The notes under the pieces were generated by a model. The model saw only the letters and a program-made list of their open reading frames with translations, was not told the DNA's origin and ran no database searches. A DNA stretch of 64,000 nt. It comes from Labilibacter marinus (lineage in GTDB: Bacteria > Bacteroidota > Bacteroidia > Bacteroidales > Marinilabiliaceae). The stretch is taken from assembly GCF_001659685.2 (NCBI RefSeq), contig NZ_LXYE02000016.1, forward strand, positions 1 to 64,000. The letters run 5' to 3'. Positions 14,667-22,532 of the stretch are shown in pieces (within the stretch, counting starts at the first letter, position 1; each line of letters starts with the position of its first letter). The position numbers and the translations under genes are program-made.

Positions 14667-15569
14667 TTAAATTTCTTCTTGTATAAAACTAATCATATTA
14701 TCTAAATTTTGTGGATTAAACCACGAAATTTCTTTGTCTCGTTTGAACCAGGTTAGCTGTTTTTTTGCGTACCTTCTAGAGTTTCGTTTTACTAATTCTA
14801 TAGCTTTGTCTAAGTCATACTCTCCATCAAAGTGAGCAAACAGTTCTTTGTATCCTACTGTGTTTAATGAGTTTAATTCCTTGTTTGGATAAAAGCGTTG
14901 CGCTTCCTCTATTAGGCCATCTTCAACCATGATGTCAACGCGCCGATTTATTCTATCGTAAATTTCTTCTCGGTCCATTTCTAAGCCAATTTTAACCATT
15001 TTAAAAGGTCGTTGCTTTACCGAGTTTGTGCGCAAAGAGCTGTATGGTTCTCCAGTCATCAGGCAAATTTCCACAGCATGAATCACTCGTTTGTGGTTTT
15101 TTAAATCAACCTGATCGTAAAATATCGGATCCAACTGTTTAAGTTGTCTTCGAATAGATTCAATACCTTCTGTTTCGTATTGTAATTTTAGCTCATCTCG
15201 AAGATGTTGGTCTATTGTTGGAAGTTCATCAATGCCTTTGCAAACGGCATCAATATACATCATAGAACCACCAGTTAATACCAACTGATCGTGTTTCTTA
15301 AAGAGCTCTTCGCTCATTTTTATTGCGTCCTGTTCAAATTCCCAAGCGCTATAATAATCGTGTATGGAGTGAGAGCCAATGTTATGATGTTTGGCAGCAG
15401 CCAACTCTTCCGCGCTGGGTGTAGCTGTGCCAATTTGTAATTCTTTAAATATTTGCCTTGAATCTGCCGAAATTATCTCAGTATTAAAATGATTAGCAAT
15501 TTTAATACTGGTGGAAGTTTTTCCTATTCCCGTAGGGCCAATAATTACTATAAGAGTTTTTTGCATCAA
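14667..15569 (-). CDS. miaA: tRNA dimethylallyltransferase
   Basis: 300 residues, normal length. It has the P-loop GPTGIGKTSTS, SADSRQIFKELQIGTATPS with the conserved Asp/Ser for tRNA and substrate contact, LVLTGGSMMYIDAVCKG, and the end RRYAKKQLTWFKRDKEISWF. MiaA adds a dimethylallyl group to A37 of tRNAs reading UNN codons. It follows a PRiA4_ORF3-family gene by ten bases, an arrangement common in Bacteroidota, so they share a transcript. Confidence 0.97.
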   Translation of the reverse strand: MMQKTLIVIIGPTGIGKTSTSIKIANHFNTEIISADSRQIFKELQIGTATPSAEELAAAKHHNIGSHSIHDYYSAWEFEQDAIKMSEELFKKHDQLVLTGGSMMYIDAVCKGIDELPTIDQHLRDELKLQYETEGIESIRRQLKQLDPIFYDQVDLKNHKRVIHAVEICLMTGEPYSSLRTNSVKQRPFKMVKIGLEMDREEIYDRINRRVDIMVEDGLIEEAQRFYPNKELNSLNTVGYKELFAHFDGEYDLDKAIELVKRNSRRYAKKQLTWFKRDKEISWFNPQNLDNMISFIQEEI

Positions 15570-15579
15570 TAGTTTGGTT

Positions 15580-16128
15580 CTAAAAGTCCTCCAAGTCGTC
15601 TGTGTACGAAATCATAGGGTCGTCATCAAAATCAGAATCAGAATATCCCAACAGTTCATCTGCACTAAGTCCTAAATCGGTTTCCTGCGATGGTTCTCCC
15701 ATGCTGTCAGCTAATATGCTACTCATATCTAATTGCTCAGGAGCCTCACCTTGTTCACCAATGCATTTTGTCTCAGTAGAAGTGTTGTTGTTAATCTCGT
15801 AGGCTTCAATAAACAGATTTCGATCATTAAAGAAATCAAACAAATATAATAAACGTTGCTTTTTATCTTTAATAAAATGGTTGATAGTTGTTTCGGACAT
15901 AATGAATGTTTCGGAATTTTCATCCATATTCATATCCATTAAAGTAATTTCCTCATTCTTCTGCCATTCTTCATCTGTCATAAAAAATGAAGCCATTTGG
16001 CCTTCGTCAAATTTAAGTAGTTGTTGAATAAAGTTATGCAGTGTTAAAAATGTTTCGCTACCACTTATTTCAATGTCTCTGTAAAAATTTTCGTCTTCCC
16101 CTGAAATAATTCTCAATCTAATCGTCAT
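15580..16128 (-). CDS. PRiA4_ORF3-family (IS1096 TnpR-like) protein
   Basis: 182 residues. The N-terminal half follows the PRiA4 ORF3 domain: LRIISGEDENFYRDIEISGS, FLTLHNFIQQLLKFDEGQMASFFMTDEEW, and LYLFDFFNDRNLFIEAYEI. The C-terminal third is very acidic (DDDPMISYTDDLEDF) and likely disordered. Despite the plasmid/IS-derived family name there is no sign of mobility here; a single copy upstream of miaA looks like a resident gene. Biochemical role unknown. Confidence 0.85.
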   Translation of the reverse strand: MTIRLRIISGEDENFYRDIEISGSETFLTLHNFIQQLLKFDEGQMASFFMTDEEWQKNEEITLMDMNMDENSETFIMSETTINHFIKDKKQRLLYLFDFFNDRNLFIEAYEINNNTSTETKCIGEQGEAPEQLDMSSILADSMGEPSQETDLGLSADELLGYSDSDFDDDPMISYTDDLEDF

Positions 16129-16373
16129 CGTCTATTTTTTAAAGGACGGCAAATATATTAAAAAGTTGTGCTTGCTAAGTGTTAAAAAATCCTCATTTTT
16201 ACTTGCCTAAAACAATTTATTGTACTTCATGTTTATTGACTAACCATTTTGAGTATATCTGCGATCAGAGGTATTAACGTGGAACGTGTTAAAAGGTTGT
16301 GCTTAATGACATATATAGATAATTTAATTGCTCTTTAGATGAGCTTATTATAAAAATAAAAAAATTAAAAGCC

Positions 16374-16823
16374 ATGAAAATTTTAATGACTTGTATGTTT
16401 ATTACTTTGTTACTTTCCAGTTGTGGACAGGAAAATAAAGTGAAGGAAAATAAAAAAAAGGCAGAAGGTGTAACTCCATCTTCATCTTTAAGCAATAGAA
16501 ATAGTAGCTATGATGCTGGTAAACTTGTGTATGATAGAAATTGCAAGGTGTGTCATCAAGTGAATAGAAAAGGAATTCCTAAAATTTATCCACCCTTAAA
16601 GGATACGGAGTCTATTAAAGGAGATAAAACTTATTTAATTGATGTGGTATTGAATGGACAGTCGGAGGAGATTGTGGTGGAAGGAGTAAAGTATAAAGGA
16701 GTAATGGCTTCGTACAGAAATCTTAAGGATCAGGATATTGCAGATGTACTCAATTATTTACGTAACGATAGTGAGGCTGCAAGCGATATAATTACACCTG
16801 AAGATGTAAAGCAAGCTAGATAA
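16374..16823 (+). CDS. Cytochrome c-type lipoprotein
   Basis: 149 residues. A lipoprotein signal ends at Cys17 (TLLLSSC), followed by a lysine-rich linker. One class I cytochrome c domain has haem motif CKVCH (57-61), YPPLKDTE, and a likely axial Met in GVMASY, ending IADVLNYLRND. It is therefore an anchored single-haem electron carrier in the envelope. No oxidase or reductase is adjacent, so the partner is unknown. The preceding 245 bases show no clear promoter. Confidence 0.9.
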   Translation: MKILMTCMFITLLLSSCGQENKVKENKKKAEGVTPSSSLSNRNSSYDAGKLVYDRNCKVCHQVNRKGIPKIYPPLKDTESIKGDKTYLIDVVLNGQSEEIVVEGVKYKGVMASYRNLKDQDIADVLNYLRNDSEAASDIITPEDVKQAR

Positions 16824-16851
16824 ACAATGACAATCATTAGTTAAAATATTT

Positions 16852-16859
16852 TACTTTTG
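16852..16859 (+). promoter_or_regulatory. -7 element upstream of sulfhydrylase gene
   Basis: TACTTTTG matches TAnnTTTG 19 bases before the start codon. No TTG is found at the -33 position, so it may need an activator. Confidence 0.45.
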
Positions 16860-16878
16860 CAGCACAAAATATATTAGA

Positions 16879-18120
16879 ATGACACAGCGTAAAGGATATA
16901 CAACAGCTTCTATACATACCAAACTGCCTAAAAATGATGCATATAATGCTTTGCATATGCCTGTTTATGATGGCGTAGCCTACGAGTTTGAATCTTCTCA
17001 GGATATTGAGGATGCATTTATGGGTAAAAAGATGGCGCATGCTTATAGTAGGACATCAAACCCTACAGTAGAATACTTTGAAAAGAAACTACAGAGTGTT
17101 TCTGGAGCGCAAGGTGTTGTGGCACTTTCTTCCGGTATGGCAGCTATTTCAAATGCTTTAATGGCTTTGGTGGAATCGGGTGCTAATATTGTATCATCTA
17201 ATCATTTGTTTGGACATTCCTATGCCTTATTAAAAACTACCTTGGATCATTGGGGCATTGAGGTGCGTTTTGTGGATATGGGTAATGTGGATGAAGTAAA
17301 AGCTGCAATAGATGATAAAACTAGGGTGTTGTTTTTTGAGACGATTACCAATCCTCAGTTGGAGTTGGTAGATATTAAAAAGTTGGCCGATATTGCCCAC
17401 CAAAAGCAAATAGCTGTTGTAGTTGATTCTACTTTAACACCTCCATATGTTTTTAACTCTGTAGAGTTTGGTGTTGATGTTGAGGTGATGTCAACTACTA
17501 AATTTATTTCAGGTGGAGCTGCAGCTGTTGGAGGTGCAATTGTTGATAATGGAACTTTTGATTGGAGTAAAGTGCCTGCATTGTCGAATTGGACAGAGAA
17601 ATTTAAAGAAAATGCTTTTACTGCAAGAGTGCGTAAAGAGATATTTCGCCACCTAGGGGCATGTATGACTGCGCATACAGCACATTTCTTAAATTTAGGT
17701 TTAGATATTTTGGCCTTAAGAGTAGATCGTTGTGTGGAGAACTGTGTCGCTTTAGGTGAGTATTTTGTAGCTCATGAAAATATAACTTCGGTTAGTTATC
17801 CAGGTTTAAAATCTGATCCTGGTTATGCTTTAAGTGTAAAGCAATTTTCGGGTAAGCCAGGTGGTGTTATGACCATAGATCTTGCATCAAAGGAAAGTTG
17901 TTATAAGTTTATGGATGCCTTAAATATTGTGCGACGAGCTACTAATTTAAATGATAATAAAACACTGATTATACATCCTTGGTCTACAATCTACTCCGAA
18001 TTTTGTGACGAAGAAAAGATAGAGATGGGGATTAGAGATACCATGCTTAGAGTTTCAGTTGGGATTGAGGAGGTTGCTGATTTAATTGCTGATTTTGAAT
18101 CGGCATTAGCAGGTATTTAG
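16879..18120 (+). CDS. O-acetylhomoserine sulfhydrylase / methionine gamma-lyase type PLP enzyme
   Basis: 413 residues of the Cys/Met metabolism PLP family. AYSRTSNPTVEYFEKKL, ALSSGMAAISNALMAL and the PLP lysine Lys208 in VMSTTKFISGG are all present. Members make homocysteine from O-acetylhomoserine and sulfide (MetY) or split methionine. Position at the head of a region with cysK, cysJ and cysI favours a biosynthetic sulfide-fixing role. PLP family certain; exact reaction inferred. Confidence 0.85.
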   Translation: MTQRKGYTTASIHTKLPKNDAYNALHMPVYDGVAYEFESSQDIEDAFMGKKMAHAYSRTSNPTVEYFEKKLQSVSGAQGVVALSSGMAAISNALMALVESGANIVSSNHLFGHSYALLKTTLDHWGIEVRFVDMGNVDEVKAAIDDKTRVLFFETITNPQLELVDIKKLADIAHQKQIAVVVDSTLTPPYVFNSVEFGVDVEVMSTTKFISGGAAAVGGAIVDNGTFDWSKVPALSNWTEKFKENAFTARVRKEIFRHLGACMTAHTAHFLNLGLDILALRVDRCVENCVALGEYFVAHENITSVSYPGLKSDPGYALSVKQFSGKPGGVMTIDLASKESCYKFMDALNIVRRATNLNDNKTLIIHPWSTIYSEFCDEEKIEMGIRDTMLRVSVGIEEVADLIADFESALAGI

Positions 18121-18186
18121 GAGTCGCACGAATTTTAATTGTAAGCTTAAATTTATAAGTTTGTTTCAATTAATTTATAGAGCTAA

Positions 18187-19368
18187 GTGAATACGAAGAA
18201 AAAATATTTAATAAAGCACTGTGCCATACTGGTTACAGTGCTTTTTTTTGGTAAAATAAAAGCACAGCAAGATACCGTTCGTACAGAAAAAGTACCTGGT
18301 TTATTAGAGAATGTAGCTGATTTGGCCGACTGGGGGATGGACTTAGTAACTTTTGAAAAGGAAAAGTACACTTTTTTCTTTCTCCCTTTGATGCACTATG
18401 AAGAGCGAACAAAATTGTCGTTTGGAGTGATGCCTGTTTGGCGTTTTTATATTGGAGGAAAGCAAGAGGGAAGCGCATATTATCGTCCGTCTAATATTGC
18501 TCCATCTGTGGTGTATTCTACTAGTGGTATGTATGAAGTTGAGCTTTTGTCGGAATTCTATACACCCAATAATTGGCGATTGAAAAACAGATGGGTTTAT
18601 CAATCGATGCCAGATAAATTCTATCATATAGGAAATGAAACGGATAAAAGCGAGTATTCAGAATTCGATGTTAAAAAGCTAGAGTTTATTGGCGATGTGA
18701 TGAAAGGGCTGAATCAAGAATTGTTTGTGGGCCTTAATTATGATGTGGGTTTTTATGAAATTACTGATGTGCAGTCTGATATTTTAAATGAAGATGTACT
18801 CGGGTATGATGGTGGAACTGTAGCTGGGTTTGGGCCTATGGTAAGTTATGATAGTAGGAATAGTGTTTTATTTCCCGATGCAGGGTCGTTTGTAAGTTTA
18901 TCCTATACGTATTATCCAGAATCTATAAGTGAGTATAATTTCTCTTCGTTTACTTTAGATGCTAGAAACTTCTTAAAGTTGGGAAACAAACAGAGTGTTT
19001 TAGCTACGCAGTTGTATATGAAATCAGCGATAGGTGATGTTCCTTTTTACCGACTTCCAGTGTTGGCAGGTAAGAGACTGTTTAGAGGAATTTCACATCC
19101 ATATAAGTATATGGATAAAAATAGCCTTTATTTGCAGGCAGCCTATAGGTCGCATTTGTGGTGGCGATTGGGTTATGAGGTTTTTACTGGTGCTGGTAAT
19201 GTATTTCAAAAATGGAACTCAGATGTGTTTTCAAAAGTACACTTGATGGGAGGTGCGGGTTTAAGATTCAGGATTTTAGAAGATGAAAAGTTGAATTTTA
19301 GATTCGATTATGCAGTGTCTTCTAGGGGTAATTCGGGCTTCTTTTTTACCCTTGGAGAAGCATTTTAG
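18187..19368 (+). CDS. Omp85/BamA-type outer-membrane beta-barrel protein without POTRA domains
   Basis: 393 residues from a GTG start. A signal peptide ends near KIKAQQ. The rest is alternating aromatic beta strands with the Omp85 C-terminal pattern GGAGLRFRILEDEKLNFRFDYAVSS, ending in Phe (LGEAF). It is roughly the size of the 16-strand barrel alone, so it lacks the POTRA repeats needed for Bam function. Similar short barrels are common in Bacteroidota and of unknown role; it may be a porin-like channel. The preceding 66 bases contain TAAGTTTG (18156-18163), a possible -7 box. Set among sulfur genes, with no functional link shown. Confidence 0.8.
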   Translation: MNTKKKYLIKHCAILVTVLFFGKIKAQQDTVRTEKVPGLLENVADLADWGMDLVTFEKEKYTFFFLPLMHYEERTKLSFGVMPVWRFYIGGKQEGSAYYRPSNIAPSVVYSTSGMYEVELLSEFYTPNNWRLKNRWVYQSMPDKFYHIGNETDKSEYSEFDVKKLEFIGDVMKGLNQELFVGLNYDVGFYEITDVQSDILNEDVLGYDGGTVAGFGPMVSYDSRNSVLFPDAGSFVSLSYTYYPESISEYNFSSFTLDARNFLKLGNKQSVLATQLYMKSAIGDVPFYRLPVLAGKRLFRGISHPYKYMDKNSLYLQAAYRSHLWWRLGYEVFTGAGNVFQKWNSDVFSKVHLMGGAGLRFRILEDEKLNFRFDYAVSSRGNSGFFFTLGEAF

Positions 19369-19378
19369 TATTAAAGCC

Positions 19379-19391
19379 TACTATTATAGTG
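19379..19391. promoter_or_regulatory. ACTAT-T-ATAGT palindrome upstream of Rrf2 gene
   Basis: ACTAT (19380-19384), one base, ATAGT (19386-19390), about 118 bases before the Rrf2 start. The same 5-1-5 palindrome with A in the centre occurs upstream of cysK (21334-21344). It could be the binding site of the Rrf2 regulator itself; this is a proposal from two sites only. Confidence 0.4.
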
Positions 19392-19507
19392 TGTTAATAA
19401 TCCTGTTTATTTTACTATTTTCAAAAAAAACTGTGAACCATAAAGTGCTTAATGGGGTTTAATTGCATATATGTTAAGTATGTGTTAACGAATAAATCGA
19501 GTAGGTA

Positions 19508-19936
19508 ATGAAATTTTCGAAGAAAACAGAATATGGCTTAAGATTTTTACTAGCGTTGGCTGAGCTGAGTGAGGGGAAATTTATGGGCATATATCAAATA
19601 TCACTTAGGCATAGTATTCCCATGAAGTTTTTGGAAGCCATTGCTGTAGCCTTAAAGAAAGCAGGATTATTAGAGGTTAAGAAAGGAGCAGGTGGTGGAT
19701 ATCGTTTAAAGTTTAAACCCGATGAAATATCTTTGTTGATGGTTTTTGAATGCTTGGAGGATGCTTATAAACGAGAGTTAGATGTTACAGGTGATATTTC
19801 CAGTAACCAGAAAGCAGTGGCCTTGGTGTTGAATGAGACCATTGCGGGGGTGAGGGAAGTGCTTTCGGAACAAAAGTTGTCCGATATACAAAAGCAGTTT
19901 AAGGATTTGAACGAGAGTTTAATGTATTATATCTAA
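19508..19936 (+). CDS. Rrf2-family transcriptional regulator (CymR-like, no Fe-S cysteines)
   Basis: 142 residues. The N-terminal winged helix is typical: KFSKKTEYGLRFLLALAEL, IPMKFLEAIAVALKKAGLLEVKKGAGGGYRL. It has a single cysteine (VFECLED), so it cannot carry the three-Cys iron-sulfur cluster of IscR or NsrR. In Firmicutes a cluster-free Rrf2 protein, CymR, controls cysteine synthesis together with CysK. The cysK, cysJ and cysI genes nearby make a similar job plausible here. Expressed alone between an outer-membrane gene and a strong terminator. Confidence 0.88.
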   Translation: MKFSKKTEYGLRFLLALAELSEGKFMGIYQISLRHSIPMKFLEAIAVALKKAGLLEVKKGAGGGYRLKFKPDEISLLMVFECLEDAYKRELDVTGDISSNQKAVALVLNETIAGVREVLSEQKLSDIQKQFKDLNESLMYYI

Positions 19937-19959
19937 AAAATAACTTTAAGAAGATATTG

Positions 19960-19997
19960 AAAAGTCCAGCTTTTATTAAAAGCTGGACTTTTTTTAT
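19960..19997. terminator. Strong bidirectional terminator
   Basis: AAAGTCCAGCTTTT pairs with AAAAGCTGGACTTT over a three-base loop with A and T runs on either side. It serves the Rrf2 gene on the plus strand and the chemoreceptor gene on the minus strand. Confidence 0.9.
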
Positions 19998-19999
19998 TT

Positions 20000-21112
20000 C
20001 TACAATTTAAAGAATTTAATATTCTTTAAAAGTTTCTCTGATTCAACAGATAGTTGATCAGAATTATCTGACATCTCCTCAGCTAGCTTCGCATTTTTTT
20101 GTGTGTGTGAGTTAACGCCTGTTATGGCACTCATTATCTGATCGGAACCTTGTTTAAGTTCTTTGCTGGTTACACTGATTTCAGCCATGTAATTCATGGT
20201 TTGATTCATGCTAGGCACTGTTTGCTCTATATTGTTTGATACTTCCTCGGAAAGAAGAATACTTTGATTGGCTAGTTCCGTAATCTCGTTGGCTGCAACC
20301 TGGCTGTTCTCAGCCAGCAACCTGACTTCTCCTGCAACTACATTAAAGCCCTTTCCTGCTTCACCTGCTTGTTTAGCTTCTATCGAAGCATTGAGTGCTA
20401 ACAGGTTTGTTTGACTGGCAATTTCATCAATGATTTTTATTTTTTCATTAATTAATTGCATAGCTTGTAATAATTCTTCGGCACTTTTACTGCTGATTTG
20501 TAGCTGATCATTGGTCTTTTGGGTGTGTTGTTTTGATTTTTCGGAGTTGATATAAGAAGATTCAATGTTGGCATTCATTTCCTCTATCGATGCGGATATT
20601 TCCTCAATAGAACTTGCTTGTTCGTTATTTCCAGAAGATAGCTTGTGAGACATGTCACTTGTTTGATGCCCCATATCATCAATAATATTAGCTGACTGAT
20701 GAATCGTTGTTAGGCTATTCTGAAATTTGTTGGTCAACTCTTTAATGCCAATGTTTAGTTCTTTTATTTCGCCACTATAAGTTTGTTTGTTGTCTTTGAT
20801 GGCTGTAAAATCACCAGAACTCAGTTTTTTTATAGTCTCAATAAAGCCCAGTAGAGGTTTTCGTACTCTTCTGTAAACGAGGTAAAGCATGGCCCAGGTG
20901 AAACCTAAGCCAACGGCTAAAGCTACAGGCATCGGGTAAGCCTCAGGAAATGAATAATGTATTTTACTATTGATAACAGTTAAAAATACGTTGGTTATCC
21001 AAACTGCACCTATTCGTAGGAATATACTGTTTCTAAAAAATAATCGAAGGGCAAGAGTACCTGCTACAATAGCAGCCACAAGTATGATAAAGATATTCTG
21101 GATGTTCTCCAT
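20000..21112 (-). CDS. Methyl-accepting chemotaxis protein without periplasmic sensor domain
   Basis: 370 residues. Three hydrophobic segments occupy about 1-80 with almost no periplasmic loop, then a HAMP-like linker ([21 protein letters not shown]) and a full signalling domain. The hairpin tip reads [18 protein letters not shown], where the usual sequence is EAARAGE: Arg is replaced by Gln, with Lys one position before. Sensing is therefore probably of the membrane or cytoplasm. No cheA/cheW is in the window. It may signal to a chemotaxis system elsewhere, or to gliding. Confidence 0.9.
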   Translation of the reverse strand: MENIQNIFIILVAAIVAGTLALRLFFRNSIFLRIGAVWITNVFLTVINSKIHYSFPEAYPMPVALAVGLGFTWAMLYLVYRRVRKPLLGFIETIKKLSSGDFTAIKDNKQTYSGEIKELNIGIKELTNKFQNSLTTIHQSANIIDDMGHQTSDMSHKLSSGNNEQASSIEEISASIEEMNANIESSYINSEKSKQHTQKTNDQLQISSKSAEELLQAMQLINEKIKIIDEIASQTNLLALNASIEAKQAGEAGKGFNVVAGEVRLLAENSQVAANEITELANQSILLSEEVSNNIEQTVPSMNQTMNYMAEISVTSKELKQGSDQIMSAITGVNSHTQKNAKLAEEMSDNSDQLSVESEKLLKNIKFFKL

Positions 21113-21332
21113 TTGTTAGTTGATTTGAGTTTTATAGGTGGATGTTAAACGTGTTAAAGATATCAAAGGTTATTAAAAATTAAAAATATCAATACTAAAG
21201 CATATTTGCTTAATTGCGCATTAAAGCATACTAAAATAGCATGCTAATAAACTATTTTCATAATTTTAAGTTTAAGTTGCAGGTATTTAGTGCTTAAGGT
21301 GTTTTTTTGATGTGTTTGTTATGTGTTTAATA
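21113..21332. other. AT-rich intergenic region between mcp and cysK
   Basis: No gene seen. It holds an imperfect repeat of CATACTAAAATAGCATGCTAATAAACTATTTTC (in two parts: CATACTAAAATAGCATG and CTAATAAACTATTTTC, about 21228-21260), reminiscent of the ACTAT-W-ATAGT palindrome just downstream but degenerate. It also contains the divergent chemoreceptor upstream region. Confidence 0.35.
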
Positions 21333-21345
21333 TACTATAATAGTA
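21333..21345. promoter_or_regulatory. TACTAT-A-ATAGTA palindrome upstream of cysK
   Basis: Perfect 13-base palindrome, 22 bases before the -33 element of the cysK promoter and sharing its core with the site upstream of the Rrf2 gene. Its position upstream of the promoter would suit an activator or an auxiliary operator. Confidence 0.45.
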
Positions 21346-21366
21346 GGATATAGGAACATCTCGCTA

Positions 21367-21397
21367 TTGCCAGTTAAATATGCATGGCCTATGTTTG
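21367..21397 (+). promoter_or_regulatory. cysK promoter TTG-N20-TATGTTTG
   Basis: TTG (21367-21369) and TATGTTTG (21390-21397) fully match the Bacteroidota consensus. Transcription would start near 21402, downstream of an earlier in-frame ATG at 21380, which rules that ATG out and supports 21440 as the cysK start. Confidence 0.75.
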
Positions 21398-21439
21398 TAT
21401 CAAATTAAAACGAATAATAACAGACAAAAACATATAATT

Positions 21440-22357
21440 ATGAGTGGAATTGCTAAAAATGTTACAGATTTAATAGGGAATACACCTTTAGTTCAAGTTA
21501 ACCGTTTAAACCAGGGTGATGCACAAGTAGTTGCTAAATTAGAGTACTTTAATCCAGCTAGCTCGGTAAAAGATCGTATTGCTCATGCTATGATTGAAGA
21601 TGCGGAGAAAAATGGAAAATTAGATAAGGATACAATTATTGTTGAGCCAACAAGTGGAAACACAGGAGTGGGACTTGCTTTTGTTTCAGCGGTAAAAGGA
21701 TATAAATTGATTCTGACAATGCCTGAAAGCATGAGCATTGAAAGAAGAAAGCTTTTAAAGAAGTTTGGTGCAGAGTTGGTATTAACGCCAGCAGCACAAG
21801 GAATGAAAGGCGCTATTGCTAAAGCCCAAGAAATTGCGGATGAGCAAAAGAAAGCATTTATTCCGCAACAGTTTGATAATGCTGCTAACCCAGCTATCCA
21901 TAGATGCACAACAGCGCATGAAATATGGAATGATACAGATGGAAACATTGATGTATTTGTTGCTGGTGTTGGAACAGGAGGTACCATTACTGGAGTAGGT
22001 GAGGAGTTAAAGAAGAAAAATCCGAACCTTAAAGTTATCGCTGTAGAACCAGAGGATTCACCAGTAATTTCAGGAGGTCAACCAGGACCACATAAAATTC
22101 AAGGTATTGGAGCTGGGTTTATTCCAGGTAACTTAAATACTGACATTATTGATGATGTAGTAAAGGTGAGTAACGAAAATGCTGTTAAAACCAGTCATAA
22201 AGCAGCCGTTGAAGAAGGTTTGTTAGTAGGATATTCTTCAGGAGCAGCGCTTTGGGCAGCAACAGAGTTGTCTAAAAGACCAGAATTTGCAGGTAAGCGT
22301 ATTGTAGTTATTTTACCAGATACAGGTGAAAGATACTTAAGTAGCTTCGAGATTTAA
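21440..22357 (+). CDS. cysK: Cysteine synthase (O-acetylserine sulfhydrylase)
   Basis: 305 residues from ATG 21440. The PLP lysine is Lys44 in [22 protein letters not shown], the phosphate loop [11 protein letters not shown] and the end [13 protein letters not shown] are standard for CysK. It makes cysteine from O-acetylserine and the sulfide produced by the CysJI sulfite reductase encoded next. The frame is open for 20 codons upstream, but the promoter lies after that ATG. A terminator separates it from cysJ, so it forms its own transcript. Confidence 0.95.
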   Translation: MSGIAKNVTDLIGNTPLVQVNRLNQGDAQVVAKLEYFNPASSVKDRIAHAMIEDAEKNGKLDKDTIIVEPTSGNTGVGLAFVSAVKGYKLILTMPESMSIERRKLLKKFGAELVLTPAAQGMKGAIAKAQEIADEQKKAFIPQQFDNAANPAIHRCTTAHEIWNDTDGNIDVFVAGVGTGGTITGVGEELKKKNPNLKVIAVEPEDSPVISGGQPGPHKIQGIGAGFIPGNLNTDIIDDVVKVSNENAVKTSHKAAVEEGLLVGYSSGAALWAATELSKRPEFAGKRIVVILPDTGERYLSSFEI

Positions 22358-22418
22358 GAGAAGCAAGTTGTTCTAATTATTATTTCAACATAAAATATTG
22401 GGTTTAAATTGTGTATTT

Positions 22419-22451
22419 AAGGCATAGGATTTTTTAATCTTATGCCTTTTA
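22419..22451 (+). terminator. Terminator after cysK
   Basis: AAGGCATAGGATT pairs with AATCTTATGCCTT (one G-U) and ends in TTTT. It lies 62 bases after the cysK stop. Confidence 0.8.
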
Positions 22452-22532
22452 AATAACCAATTGTTATTGAGTTGATTGGCTTGGTTAATCTGGTCGGAAT
22501 GTGATTAGTATGTCTAAAATTTTAAGAAAATT

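Noticed and set aside
15580-16128. PRiA4_ORF3 gene as part of a mobile element
   Set aside because: No terminal repeats or transposase nearby; conserved next to miaA in the phylum.
21380-21439. Upstream ATG extension of cysK by 20 codons
   Set aside because: A full promoter (21367-21397) overlaps this ATG, so the codon is not in the mRNA; family members start at the later ATG.
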